From the NCBI GenBank assembly GCA_003216275.1, contig QCJC01000004.1, positions 1 to 64,000 of the forward strand: 64,000 bases of DNA, read 5' to 3'. A program made the translations under genes and the position numbers. Of this stretch, positions 36,174 to 45,756 are shown one piece after another. Position 1 is the stretch's first letter; each line of letters opens with the position of its first letter. Under the pieces are notes generated by a model that was given only the letters and a program-made list of their open reading frames with translations, made no database searches and had not been told where the DNA came from. The stretch comes from Prochlorococcus sp. AG-402-P18. Lineage in GTDB: Bacteria; Cyanobacteriota; Cyanobacteriia; PCC-6307; Cyanobiaceae.

Positions 36174-36260
36174 GGAGAGGTGGCCGAGTGGTTGAAGGCG
36201 CAGCACTGGAAATGCTGTATAGGGGCAACCCTATCGAGGGTTCGAATCCCTCTCTCTCCG
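36174..36260 (+). tRNA. tRNA-Ser (anticodon GGA)
   Basis: The 87-nt cloverleaf has acceptor stem GGAGAGG paired with TCTCTCC (one G-U pair), discriminator G and anticodon stem CAGCA/TGCTG, with loop CTGGAAA giving anticodon GGA (serine UCC/UCU codons). A long variable arm typical of class II tRNAs and a T-arm GAGGG-TTCGAAT-CCCTC complete it. CCA is not encoded. It is rightward, between the leftward suhB-like and pst genes. Confidence 0.97.
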
Positions 36261-36298
36261 TTCCTTAAGATCCCTTTGAAATTACGACTCTTTAGTGA

Positions 36299-37102
36299 TT
36301 AGCCAAATTTTCCAGAGATATAGTCTTGAGTTGATTTTTGCTTTGGTGAATTGAACATTTTTTTAGTTTTATCAAACTCAACTAAAAATCCAATTTTTCC
36401 ACCTAAACCCTTATCTTTTTTCTCTGTATTGAAAAAAGCTGTGTAATCACTGACTCTATTGGCTTGTTGCATATTGTGCGTAACAATAACGATTGTAAAA
36501 TTCTTCTTTAATTCATGAATTGTCTCTTCAATTTTTAATGTAGATAATGGATCAAGTGCTGAGCATGGCTCATCCATTAAGATCACATCAGGTTCAATAG
36601 CAATTGTCCTTGCTATGCATAATCTTTGTTGTTGACCACCAGATAAGGAATAACCACTTTCGTTTAATTTATCCTTGCACTCATCCCAAACAGCTGCCTT
36701 TCTAAGAGATTCTTCTACTAGTTGATCCATATTACCTTTATATCCATTAACTCTTGCACCAAAGGCAATATTTTCGTAAATACTTTTAGGAAAAGGATTA
36801 GGTTGTTGAAAAACCATTCCAATTCTTCTTCTAACTTCAACTGGATCTATATCCTCTGCATATATATCTATCCCTTCAAAAATAACACTGCCTGATAATT
36901 TGCAACCTTCTATTAAATCGTTCATTCGGTTGATTGCTCTAATTACGGTTGATTTACCGCATCCTGATGGACCTATAAAAGATGTAACTTGATTCTTTTC
37001 AATATCACAAAACACATTTTTAACTGCTACTGAATTGCCATATTTAATTGATACATTATCTAATGAGACTGAAGATGTAGATTTTATATTTTTTTTATTC
37101 AT
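36299..37102 (-). CDS. pstB: Phosphate ABC transporter ATP-binding protein PstB
   Basis: The 267-aa ATPase has Walker A GPSGCGKS (44-51), Q-loop [19 protein letters not shown], signature LSGGQ (153-157), Walker [14 protein letters not shown] and the switch His in VTHNM. The PNPFPKS Q-loop is specific for PstB. It powers high-affinity phosphate uptake with PstA and PstC. It is the last gene of pstC-pstA-pstB, 31 bp after pstA. pstS is not nearby. Confidence 0.97.
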   Translation of the reverse strand: MNKKNIKSTSSVSLDNVSIKYGNSVAVKNVFCDIEKNQVTSFIGPSGCGKSTVIRAINRMNDLIEGCKLSGSVIFEGIDIYAEDIDPVEVRRRIGMVFQQPNPFPKSIYENIAFGARVNGYKGNMDQLVEESLRKAAVWDECKDKLNESGYSLSGGQQQRLCIARTIAIEPDVILMDEPCSALDPLSTLKIEETIHELKKNFTIVIVTHNMQQANRVSDYTAFFNTEKKDKGLGGKIGFLVEFDKTKKMFNSPKQKSTQDYISGKFG

Positions 37103-37133
37103 TAGCTTATTTTATTATTAGTTTTGATCATTA

Positions 37134-38048
37134 TTATACTTTATTTTTTGAAAAGGCACCAAGTGTGCCTATCCATCTTGAAAGGATATTAAGAGTTAAA
37201 AGTACAATAACTAATATGAATGATGCTGCCCATGCTAGTTGGTTTTGAGCTTCATATGGTTCAAGAGCGAAATTGTAAATTAACACAGACAATGAACCCA
37301 TTTCATAGAAAAGATCATCAAAACTTGTAATGTAGTAACGGGAGAAAAGAGCTGTAAATATTAAGGGAGCTGTTTCTCCTGCTGCCCTAGCGAGTGCTAA
37401 TAATACGCCTGTAGAAATTGAACTAAATGCAGCTGGTAATGTGATATTTGTTATCATTGTGAATTTTGAGGCACCAACTCCAAATGCAGCTCTTCTCATG
37501 TCATTTGGAACTAGTTTAAGTGCTTCATCAGTAGTTTTAATTATTGTTGGAAGCATTAAAATTGATAGTGATATTCCGCCTGCAATACCGCTGAACATTG
37601 ATCCAAATAATATTTTGGTAGAGACAATAATTGCATATATAAATACACCAGCAATTATAGAAGGAACCCCTGCGAGTACATTTGATCCAAACCTTATAAA
37701 TTTTGCAAACTTTCCTGATTTTGAATATTCAGCAAGATATATTCCACCTCCCACTCCAATAGGTATTGATATTATTGAAGCAATAACTCCCATTATAATA
37801 GTACCAGTTATTGCAGGCCCTATTCCTCCAGCTGAGAGAAGATCATCTCCAGGTGGCTCGGGTTCAAGTATTAAGGTATCAAAGTTTATATAACTTCCAC
37901 CTTTAATTAATACATAGCTTATGACTAATATTAAAGGAAGCACAGAAATGATGGCAAAAAGAGCAGAAATAATAGTTAAGGATTTATTCCCAATATTTCT
38001 AGTTAGAGAGGGATTATAAGTTAGAGATTTTTGTGAAGTGTAATTCAT
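37134..38048 (-). CDS. pstA: Phosphate ABC transporter permease PstA
   Basis: The 304-aa integral membrane protein has six predicted helices and the MetI-type signature region LPNDMRRAAFGVGASKFTMI (split around 184-202, EAA loop). TAPLIFTALFSRYYITSF near 240-257 is typical of PstA. It forms the channel with PstC. It abuts pstC directly, with the ATG next to the pstC stop, and precedes pstB by 31 bp. Confidence 0.95.
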   Translation of the reverse strand: MNYTSQKSLTYNPSLTRNIGNKSLTIISALFAIISVLPLILVISYVLIKGGSYINFDTLILEPEPPGDDLLSAGGIGPAITGTIIMGVIASIISIPIGVGGGIYLAEYSKSGKFAKFIRFGSNVLAGVPSIIAGVFIYAIIVSTKILFGSMFSGIAGGISLSILMLPTIIKTTDEALKLVPNDMRRAAFGVGASKFTMITNITLPAAFSSISTGVLLALARAAGETAPLIFTALFSRYYITSFDDLFYEMGSLSVLIYNFALEPYEAQNQLAWAASFILVIVLLTLNILSRWIGTLGAFSKNKV

Positions 38049-39002
38049 TTATTGATATTTTAAGCTTAATTTTTTTACAATCCACTGGGCAAATACATTA
38101 ACCAATAAGGTTAATATCATTAGGATTAATGCTGCATACATTAGAGAAGAGACTTGGCTCCCATCTGCTTCACCAAATTGATTAGCAAGCATGGATGAAA
38201 TTGTATATGAAGGAGCAAATATTGACCAACTAAAGTTATTTGAATTGCCAATAATCATAGTAACTGCCATTGTCTCACCCATAGCTCTTCCTAGGGCAAG
38301 TAAAACTCCTCCAGTTATCCCAGAAATTGCTGCTGGAATAATAACTTTAATAATAGTAGTCCATCTTGACGCTCCAATTCCATAGGCAGCTTGCCTAAGT
38401 TTAGATGGAACTTGTTTTAGAGAATCTTTTGAAATCGATGTAATTATAGGTAATATCATTACCACAAGTATTAATATTGCTGGCATCATTCCAGCGCCCA
38501 AAGGTTGGGTGCTGAAAAATGGTATAAATCCAAATAGTTCGTAGATTATGTTCAAAAATGGTCTAATAAAAGGTTCCATAATAAATACTGCCCATAGTCC
38601 TAAAACAACTGATGGAATAGCAGCTAAAAGCTCAACCATTATTCCAATTGTATTTCTTATATATTCGGGAATTATATTTTCAGTTATAAATATTGCAGTG
38701 CCGACGCCCAATGGAATGGCAATTAATAATGAAGCAATTGAGGTAAAAAGAGTTCCATATATAGCTGTGAAAGCTCCATACTCATCGGTAACAGGATTCC
38801 AGGCAGAACTAAAAAGAAACCTCAGTCCATATCTTGAAATCGATTCAGTAGATTCGTAGTAAACAACAGCAAAAATCGAAAAGAGTACAACAGCGACCAT
38901 AGAAGCCATGGCTACAACAATATTTTTAAAACCAACATCTATCATCTTCTCTGAAGTTGGTCTTGTTCTTAGTAGAAACTTTGATGTAGTTGCTTTGTCC
39001 AC
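38049..39002 (-). CDS. pstC: Phosphate ABC transporter permease PstC
   Basis: The 317-aa membrane protein has six predicted helices, the PstC region SSAWNPVTDEYGAFTAIYGTL (split around 85-105) and the EAA loop VPSKLRQAAYGIGASRWTTI (split around 207-226). GRAMGETMAVTMIIGN near 246-261 is the PstC signature. It is first in the pst cluster. The 150-bp region shared with divergent dnaK should carry its promoter. I saw no convincing tandem Pho box there. Confidence 0.95.
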   Translation of the reverse strand: MDKATTSKFLLRTRPTSEKMIDVGFKNIVVAMASMVAVVLFSIFAVVYYESTESISRYGLRFLFSSAWNPVTDEYGAFTAIYGTLFTSIASLLIAIPLGVGTAIFITENIIPEYIRNTIGIMVELLAAIPSVVLGLWAVFIMEPFIRPFLNIIYELFGFIPFFSTQPLGAGMMPAILILVVMILPIITSISKDSLKQVPSKLRQAAYGIGASRWTTIIKVIIPAAISGITGGVLLALGRAMGETMAVTMIIGNSNNFSWSIFAPSYTISSMLANQFGEADGSQVSSLMYAALILMILTLLVNVFAQWIVKKLSLKYQ

Positions 39003-39152
39003 ACGCTAAAGCATTTACTTTATGAATCTAAATGTAATTTCAAATTTTTCACTAAGATAGGGTTAAACATTGGCTTTAAGTGTTGAAGGGTACATAATAA
39101 GTATTGAATACCCTTAAATGCTAGTTACTGTGGGGATTAAATAAGTATTGCC

Positions 39153-41153
39153 ATGGGGAGAATTGTTGGCATTGACTTGGGAACGACTAATTCCGTTGTA
39201 GCGGTGTTGGAGGCTGGTAGGCCTGTTGTTATATCTAATGCAGAAGGTACTAGAACCACTCCATCAGTTGTTGGCTTTACTAAAGATTCTGAATTGTTAG
39301 TTGGGCAACTAGCCAGAAGGCAATTAGTCCTAAATCCAAAAAACACATTTTCAAATTTAAAAAGATTCGTTGGCAGAGCTTGGGATGAACTAGAAGAGAA
39401 TAGTCTCTCAGTTCCATATAACGTCCGTGCTAATGATCAAGGAAATGTTCGAATAACATCTCCTGCAACCAAAAGAGAATATGCGCCTGAGGAATTGATC
39501 GGAAATATTATTAGAAAATTAATTGATGATGCAGAAACCTACCTGGGTGAAAATGTTGATTCTGCAGTGGTCACTGTTCCAGCATATTTTAACGACTCAC
39601 AAAGACAAGCAACAAGAGATGCAGCAATTTTGGCTGGGATAACAGTTAAAAGGATATTGAATGAGCCAACGTCAGCGGCTCTTGCATATGGCTTTGATAA
39701 AAGTTCTTCACGAAAGGTACTTGTCTTTGATCTAGGAGGAGGAACATTTGATGTTTCTTTAATGTCAATTGCAAATGGAGTGTTTGATGTAAAAGCAACT
39801 TCGGGTGATACTCAACTTGGGGGTAATGACTTTGACCAGAAAATTGTAGATTGGCTTGCTGAAGATTTCTTAAAAAAAAATAAACTTGATTTGAGACGAG
39901 ATAGACAATCTCTTCAAAGACTTACTGAGGCTGCTGAAAAAGCAAAACAAGAACTTTCTGGTGTTCAAAGCACACCTATTTCACTTCCTTTTATTTCTAC
40001 AGGGGAAGATGGTCCATTGCATATTGAGACAACTTTAACTAGAAAAACATACGAGAAACTTTGTTTAGATCTTTTAGATAAATTATTTGATCCTGTTAAT
40101 ACTGTTATTTATGACTCAGGTTGGGCTCCTGAAGAAATAGATGAAGTTGTACTTGTTGGAGGAAGCACCCGTATGCCAATGGTTAAACAGTTAGTCAAAA
40201 CTTTGGTGCCTAACCCACCTTGTCAATCAGTTAATCCTGATGAAGTAGTAGCTATAGGTGCTGCTATTCAAGCTGGAATAATTTCAGGTGAGTTAAGAGA
40301 TCTTTTGTTAAATGATGTCACACCACTCTCTTTGGGCTTAGAAACAGTCGGTGGATTAATGAAAGTTTTAATTCCTCGCAATACCTCTATACCTGTCAGA
40401 CAATCTGATGTTTTTAGTACATCTGCTTCTAATCAATCATCGGTGGAAATTCATGTTTGGCAGGGTGAAAGGCAAATGGCCACCGATAATAAATCTCTTG
40501 GTAAATTCAGACTATCTGGTATACCTCCTGCTCCAAGAGGCGTGCCTCAAGTACAAGTTGCATTTGATATTGATGCAAATGGCTTGTTAGAGGTAAGTGC
40601 GACAGATAGAACCACTGGAAGGAAACAATCTGTAAGTATTACTGGCGGTTCAAATTTGAATCAAAATGAAGTTAATAAATTAATCGAAGAATCAAAAGCA
40701 AAAGCCTCTGAGGATAGAAGGAAAAGAGCCTCTGTTGATCAAAGAAATAATGCCCTAACCCTTGTTGCTCAAGCTGAGAGGCGCTTAAGAGATGCTTCTC
40801 TAGAGCTAGGACCATATGGTGCAGAGCGTCAACAAAGGGCTGTGGAAGTAGCTATTAGAGATGTTGAGGATTTGCTTGAAGAAAATGAGCTGCAAGAACT
40901 TGAATTTGCGGTTGGTTCTCTCCAAGAATCATTATTTGGCTTAAATCGAAGACTTACAGTCGAGAGGAAAACCGATTCAAATCCACTGCGAGGTATAAAA
41001 AATACTTTTGGTTCTTTGAAGGATGAACTTTTTTCTGATGATTATTGGGATGATGATCCATGGGATTATCCTTCTCGAGGACAAAATAGAAATAATGAAA
41101 GAAATTATGAAAGAAGGAATGTAGATCCTTGGGACAATGACTACTACCGTTGA
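39153..41153 (+). CDS. dnaK: Hsp70 chaperone DnaK (paralogue with Trp/Asp-rich tail)
   Basis: The 666-aa Hsp70 has the ATPase motifs GIDLGTTNSVVAVLE (about 5-19), VFDLGGGTFDVSLM (about 191-204) and VVLVGGSTRMPMV (about 331-343), then a substrate-binding domain. The C-terminus is a long Asp/Trp/Tyr/Arg-rich tail with YWDDDPWDYPSRG (about 631-643) instead of the EEV-D-type end of standard DnaK. Cyanobacteria have several DnaKs. This tail suggests a DnaK1-like rather than the essential DnaK2 form, which is inference. It overlaps dnaJ by 17 bp. Confidence 0.92.
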   Translation: MGRIVGIDLGTTNSVVAVLEAGRPVVISNAEGTRTTPSVVGFTKDSELLVGQLARRQLVLNPKNTFSNLKRFVGRAWDELEENSLSVPYNVRANDQGNVRITSPATKREYAPEELIGNIIRKLIDDAETYLGENVDSAVVTVPAYFNDSQRQATRDAAILAGITVKRILNEPTSAALAYGFDKSSSRKVLVFDLGGGTFDVSLMSIANGVFDVKATSGDTQLGGNDFDQKIVDWLAEDFLKKNKLDLRRDRQSLQRLTEAAEKAKQELSGVQSTPISLPFISTGEDGPLHIETTLTRKTYEKLCLDLLDKLFDPVNTVIYDSGWAPEEIDEVVLVGGSTRMPMVKQLVKTLVPNPPCQSVNPDEVVAIGAAIQAGIISGELRDLLLNDVTPLSLGLETVGGLMKVLIPRNTSIPVRQSDVFSTSASNQSSVEIHVWQGERQMATDNKSLGKFRLSGIPPAPRGVPQVQVAFDIDANGLLEVSATDRTTGRKQSVSITGGSNLNQNEVNKLIEESKAKASEDRRKRASVDQRNNALTLVAQAERRLRDASLELGPYGAERQQRAVEVAIRDVEDLLEENELQELEFAVGSLQESLFGLNRRLTVERKTDSNPLRGIKNTFGSLKDELFSDDYWDDDPWDYPSRGQNRNNERNYERRNVDPWDNDYYR

Positions 41154-42066
41154 TCCTAATTATTGGTCTCTACTAGGTGTCTCGCCTGAATGTGAGGCAT
41201 CTGAACTCAAATCAGCCTTTAGGAAAGAGGCAAGGAAATGGCACCCTGATTTAAATAAAAATGATGTTAATGCTGAGGAAAGATTTAAATTAATTAACCA
41301 AGCTTATGCGATTCTGAGTGATCCAAAAAAAAGGATTGAATGGGAGAAAAAAAATCGTGAGCGTAAAGATATTTTTGATAATAGATTCCCAACATACGAG
41401 GAGTATGTAGACATTGTATTAGGAATTAAAACCACTTTACAAACAGAAAATGAAGACTATCTAGAAGAACATTATGATGATCTTTCTGATCCTGATTATG
41501 ATAATTATGATCATCAAGATCTTAATGAGAATATTCCAACTACCAGCGAACCATCTCCACCTCCCACATTAATTTATGAAGATCAAGAATCTATTGTTGA
41601 AATCTCTCCTAATCAAGCACTTTATGGTTCATCAGTTGATATTCAATTGCAAGACGGTACGCTTGTTGAAGTGATAACTCCACCTTTCGCAGGTGATGGT
41701 TGGAGATTGCGTATTGAAGGTGCAGCAATGGGTTGTCGAGATCATTTTGTACAATTAAAGGTTCAAACAGAGGATGGTTTAAGAATTGACGGTCTACGAG
41801 TTATGTATAGGCTTGAATTGTTCCCCCATGACGCATTATTGGGATGTGCGGTTGACATACCAACTCTAAATGGAACAGTAACCTTGCAAGTCCCTCCTAA
41901 TTCTTCTACAGGAAGGATGCTAAGACTTAGAGGCCGAGGCATGGAGTATGAAGATTATCGTGGCGATCAAATTGTCGAAATAATTATTGTATTACCAGAG
42001 AACTTGAATGATTCTGAAATTGCCTTATATCAACGTCTAAATGAAATATCAATGGAAAATTATTAG
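41137..42066 (+). CDS. dnaJ: DnaJ-family co-chaperone without zinc finger
   Basis: The 309-aa protein has an N-terminal J domain (about 8-75) with the HPD motif at 36-38 (KWHPDLN), an acidic linker and the two C-terminal beta domains (about 148-305, starting SIVEISPNQALYGSSVDIQL). No CxxCxGxG repeats are present, so it is a type II (CbpA-like) J protein. It stimulates Hsp70 ATPase activity. The start overlaps the dnaK end by 17 bp, implying it serves that particular DnaK. Confidence 0.92.
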   Translation: MTTTVDPNYWSLLGVSPECEASELKSAFRKEARKWHPDLNKNDVNAEERFKLINQAYAILSDPKKRIEWEKKNRERKDIFDNRFPTYEEYVDIVLGIKTTLQTENEDYLEEHYDDLSDPDYDNYDHQDLNENIPTTSEPSPPPTLIYEDQESIVEISPNQALYGSSVDIQLQDGTLVEVITPPFAGDGWRLRIEGAAMGCRDHFVQLKVQTEDGLRIDGLRVMYRLELFPHDALLGCAVDIPTLNGTVTLQVPPNSSTGRMLRLRGRGMEYEDYRGDQIVEIIIVLPENLNDSEIALYQRLNEISMENY

Positions 42067-42122
42067 GAACATATTGTTTATTCAATTTATAGAATTATAA
42101 TAAAATCAATTTAATAATTTCT

Positions 42123-42515
42123 ATGTTAGTCCATGTCCTTTTGTATGACGCGGGGACTGAAAACGAGGGAATACACTCCCTTGAACTTAATGGGTCAACA
42201 GTAATTCTTATGTTCCAAGATAGGGATGACGCAGAACGTTATTGCGGTCTTCTTGAGGCTCAGGATTTCCCTACCCCTTCTGTTGAGGAATTATCTAAAG
42301 TAGATATTGAAGCATTTTGTGTAGAAGCTGGATATGAAGCTCGTTTTGTTGAGAAGGGTTTTATTCCTAGTAATGATGAAGAACGCTTACTGATTTCTCC
42401 ACCTCAATCTAATTTAGAAGTAGGAGGATGGCAAAATCAAGACAATATGAATAATAAATACTCTTCAAATGATCAGCTTGAAGATATCAAAAAACGTTTA
42501 GAGAATCTTTTATGA
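42123..42515 (+). CDS. DUF3110 family protein
   Basis: The 130-aa soluble acidic protein has a ferredoxin-like strand/helix pattern: MLVHVLLYDAGTENEGIHSL (split around 1-20), VILMFQDRDDAERYCGLLEAQDF, then VDIEAFCVEAGYEARFV. This is the DUF3110 pattern of cyanobacteria and plants. The function is unknown. Its stop overlaps the murQ ATG by 4 bp (ATGA), and it follows dnaJ by 56 bp. Confidence 0.82.
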   Translation: MLVHVLLYDAGTENEGIHSLELNGSTVILMFQDRDDAERYCGLLEAQDFPTPSVEELSKVDIEAFCVEAGYEARFVEKGFIPSNDEERLLISPPQSNLEVGGWQNQDNMNNKYSSNDQLEDIKKRLENLL

Positions 42516-43444
42516 TTAATTTAAGTAATTGTTCTAAAGATAATAATTTATCGATATTAACTGAGCAAATTAATTTAACCTCATTAGACCTAGATAACAA
42601 ATCAACTTTTGAAATTGTAAACCTTTTTTCTGAGGCCGACAAAGAACCACAAAAGGCAGTTAATTTTGCTATCCCAGAAATTGTTAAAGCAATTGATGAA
42701 ATTACATTAAAGCTTAAATCAAATGGGAGGTTGTTTTATATAGGTTCCGGAACATCAGGAAGACTAGGTGTTTTAGATGCATCTGAATGTCCACCTACAT
42801 TTTGTTCACCACATGAATTGGTACAAGGGATTATAGCTGGAGGAGAAGGATCGCTCACAAAAAGCTCAGAGTCGCTTGAAGATATAACTGAACTTGCAAT
42901 TACCAATCTTAAAGATAGAAACTTCACCAAAAATGATGTGTTGATTGGTATAACCGCTAGTGGAAGGACTCCATATGTACTTTCTGCCTTAAATTACTCA
43001 AAAAGTATAAATGCATTAACAATTTGTATTTCCTCTGTTCCTGTTAGTGATTCATCTATAGTTTCCGATATTGATATTAGATTACTTACAGGCCCAGAAA
43101 TTCTTGCTGGCTCCACAAGATTAAAAGCAGGAACAGCAACAAAAATGGCATTAAATATAATCTCTACCTCAGTGATGATTAAATTAGGAAAAGTTTATGG
43201 GAATAGGATGATAGATCTCTCAGTTAGTAATAAGAAATTATTGGATAGAGCTCTTGGTATCTTATTAGATATTGGCTCTGTTAATAAAGAAGTTGGTCTT
43301 AATTTGTTAAAAAAGACTAATGGATCTGTCAAATTATCTTTATTAATAGCAATGTCTGACCTAGATGTTGAAGATGCTAAACAGTTACTTGATGATTCAA
43401 ATGGAAACTTAAGAGTTGCACTATCCAAAGTTAATAGTTATTGA
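42512..43444 (+). CDS. murQ: N-acetylmuramic acid 6-phosphate etherase MurQ
   Basis: The 310-aa SIS-domain protein has GRLFYIGSGTSGRLGVLDASE (split around 71-91), GIIAGGEGSLTKSSES (about 109-124), the catalytic Glu region DDVxIGITASGRTPY and GSTRLKAGTATKMALN (about 198-213). MurQ cleaves the lactyl ether of MurNAc-6-phosphate during peptidoglycan recycling. It overlaps the DUF3110 gene by 4 bp, so the two are translationally coupled although no functional link is known. Confidence 0.95.
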   Translation: MINLSNCSKDNNLSILTEQINLTSLDLDNKSTFEIVNLFSEADKEPQKAVNFAIPEIVKAIDEITLKLKSNGRLFYIGSGTSGRLGVLDASECPPTFCSPHELVQGIIAGGEGSLTKSSESLEDITELAITNLKDRNFTKNDVLIGITASGRTPYVLSALNYSKSINALTICISSVPVSDSSIVSDIDIRLLTGPEILAGSTRLKAGTATKMALNIISTSVMIKLGKVYGNRMIDLSVSNKKLLDRALGILLDIGSVNKEVGLNLLKKTNGSVKLSLLIAMSDLDVEDAKQLLDDSNGNLRVALSKVNSY

Positions 43445-43530
43445 TCATCAATTTATATAAAGCAATTTCCTTAAGAGTTTTGCTGCATTAATTATTAAAA
43501 TAAGTTATTATATAAAAAATAGATTAATCA

Positions 43531-43971
43531 ATGTCAAAAGTATTAATGGTCACGGATAAAGGTCAATTGACAATTGAGCTTTTTGATAACGATGCCCCAA
43601 ATACGGTTTCAAATTTTTTAAAGCTTGTAAATGATGGGTTCTATAATGGACTTTCATTTCATCGCGTGATAAATGGTTTTATGGCACAAGGAGGCTGTCC
43701 TAATACCAGAGCAGGGGCGAATGGAGTTCCAGGTACAGGAGGGCCAGGATATTCGATCGATTGTGAAATTAACTCAAATAAGCATGAAGCAGGTTCTCTT
43801 TCAATGGCACATGCTGGGAAAAATACAGGAGGGAGTCAATTCTTTTTAGTTCATGCTGCTCAGCCTCATTTAGATGGGGTTCATACTGTTTTTGGTAAAA
43901 CAGAAGATATGAAGGTTCTTTTATCAATTTCTAATGGTACAAAAATAAACAATGTAAGTCTAATTAAATAG
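43531..43971 (+). CDS. Cyclophilin-type peptidyl-prolyl isomerase
   Basis: The 146-aa single-domain cyclophilin has [15 protein letters not shown] (about 46-60), [29 protein letters not shown] (split around 90-118) and VFGKTEDM near the C-terminus. It lacks a signal peptide, so it is probably cytoplasmic, where it speeds proline isomerisation during folding. It is convergent with ribBA, with a 13-bp gap. Confidence 0.93.
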   Translation: MSKVLMVTDKGQLTIELFDNDAPNTVSNFLKLVNDGFYNGLSFHRVINGFMAQGGCPNTRAGANGVPGTGGPGYSIDCEINSNKHEAGSLSMAHAGKNTGGSQFFLVHAAQPHLDGVHTVFGKTEDMKVLLSISNGTKINNVSLIK

Positions 43972-43984
43972 TATTAACTTACTA

Positions 43985-45670
43985 TTATTTCCATACAATC
44001 ATACTATTATTATTTTTAAGGTTCCAATCAAATAATGGTGAACTTTCTATATTTGCTAATTCATTAATGCTATTGGTTTCTATTGATATATTATGTGATG
44101 GATGTAATAGTTGCTCATAATTATTTGTTTTAATTATTCCAATTCTTTCAGTTCTTTCCCAATTACATAGTTCTTTTAAAAGAGATTCAAGTAATCTTTT
44201 ATCTATCAAATTTCTTTCTAAATGAGATTTTATATCTCTATGCGTAACGTTCCAGGTGAAAATGGGGTTTTCACAAAGCGCTATCAATCTTGGTGTATTT
44301 TGAACTGATATATTTAAGAAATGATTCTCTGACCATTTATTAGCTTTATCTTCAAGATGTTTTAATTCACCATTAGTTACTTTCCCATCCCAAAAGACTA
44401 CTATATTTTGTCTTTCATCAGAAAAATATGTTTGCGTATTATTGTCAATTAAATGACCAAGTTTCTCTCTCTTGACTTCAAGATAAGCAGCATTATGATC
44501 ACCTGGGCAAATAACTAATGGAACTCTCGATTCAACTTTCAGTCCATAACCTCCAAGCCCAGCTATTTTTCTTGGATTATTTGTTAACAACTTAAGCCTA
44601 TTTATTCCTAAATCCGTCAATATTTGAGCTCCTACCCCATAATTTCTTAGGTCTGCAGGAAAACCTAATTTCTCATTAGCTTCAACTGTATCTAGCCCTC
44701 CATCCTGGAGATTATAAGCTTTTAATTTGTTTACCAATCCAATACCTCTTCCTTCTTGCCTTAGGTATACAACAACTCCCTCTCCTTCTTGTGAAATTCT
44801 TGATAATGCAGCTTCTAATTGAGGCCTGCAGTCACATCTTAAAGACCCAAAAGCATCTCCAGTAAGACATTCAGAGTGCATTCGTACTAAAACTGGTTCA
44901 TTTAAATTTTCCGGATTCCCTTTGATTATCGCTACATGTTCTGAGCCATCCAGTTCGTTTTTATATCCAATAGCTTTGAAATCGCCAAATAGACTTGGCA
45001 ATTTAGCAATAGCTTGTCTAAAAACAAATCTCTCATTTTCTAGTCTGTAGTGTATTAAATCTGCAATGCTTATCAATTTTAAATTTCGTTCTTGCGCATA
45101 TTTCTTCAGCTCAGGTAACCTTGCCATTGAGCCATCTAGATTTTGTATTTCACAAATAACACCCGCAGGAGAAAGACCTGCTAGTAAAGATAAATCTACA
45201 GCTGCCTCTGTATGTCCAGCCCTTTTTAATACACCACCTATTTTTGCTCTTAATGGGAAAATATGCCCAGGTCTCCTTAAGTCAATTGGTTTTGTTTGAT
45301 TATTTAATGCAACTTGAATTGTTTTAGCTCTATCCTCGGCTGAAATCCCAGTAGAAACTCCAAATTCAGGACCAGCATCAATGCTTACAGTAAATGCTGT
45401 TTGATTGGAGTCTGTATTTCTATCCACCATTAAAGGTAGATCTAATTCGTCTAATCTTTTCCCTTGCATTGCTAGGCATATCAACCCTCTAGCCTCCGTT
45501 GCCATAAAATTTATTTGCTGCGGAGTTGCAAATTGAGCAGCACAGATCAAATCTCCCTCGTTTTCTCTCTTTTCGTCATCAACCACAACAACACATTCTC
45601 CGTTTCTTATAGCAGCCAGAGCATCTGCTATATCATCAAATTCAATTTCATAACAATCTTCTGATTTCAA
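43985..45670 (-). CDS. ribBA: Bifunctional riboflavin biosynthesis protein RibBA
   Basis: The 561-aa fusion has an N-terminal 3,4-dihydroxy-2-butanone-4-phosphate synthase (about 8-208; [12 protein letters not shown] at 31-42 and GHTEAAVDL at 152-160). The GTP cyclohydrolase II domain (about 212-415) has zinc ligands Cys268, Cys279 and Cys281 in [16 protein letters not shown]-terminal extension of about 140 residues follows, as in other cyanobacteria, with unknown role. It supplies both precursors of riboflavin. It is divergent from argC, with an 86-bp gap. Confidence 0.95.
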   Translation of the reverse strand: MKSEDCYEIEFDDIADALAAIRNGECVVVVDDEKRENEGDLICAAQFATPQQINFMATEARGLICLAMQGKRLDELDLPLMVDRNTDSNQTAFTVSIDAGPEFGVSTGISAEDRAKTIQVALNNQTKPIDLRRPGHIFPLRAKIGGVLKRAGHTEAAVDLSLLAGLSPAGVICEIQNLDGSMARLPELKKYAQERNLKLISIADLIHYRLENERFVFRQAIAKLPSLFGDFKAIGYKNELDGSEHVAIIKGNPENLNEPVLVRMHSECLTGDAFGSLRCDCRPQLEAALSRISQEGEGVVVYLRQEGRGIGLVNKLKAYNLQDGGLDTVEANEKLGFPADLRNYGVGAQILTDLGINRLKLLTNNPRKIAGLGGYGLKVESRVPLVICPGDHNAAYLEVKREKLGHLIDNNTQTYFSDERQNIVVFWDGKVTNGELKHLEDKANKWSENHFLNISVQNTPRLIALCENPIFTWNVTHRDIKSHLERNLIDKRLLESLLKELCNWERTERIGIIKTNNYEQLLHPSHNISIETNSINELANIESSPLFDWNLKNNNSMIVWK

Positions 45671-45756
45671 CTTATTCCTCTTGTTTGTGGTGAAAAGGTT
45701 CTTTGCTAATTATTCTCAAATGAATATTCCTCATTCTACGAAATAACCTTGATGTT

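Noticed and set aside
37441-37893. 150-aa rightward frame opposite pstA
   Set aside because: It is a shadow of the pstA gene, with Pro/Ile-rich sequence from antisense reading of membrane helices.
39003-39152. Possible Pho boxes upstream of pstC (TTTAACCC-like and TTTAATCC-like octamers on the minus strand)
   Set aside because: The octamers are not arranged as tandem repeats with 11-bp spacing, and AT-rich DNA gives such matches by chance.
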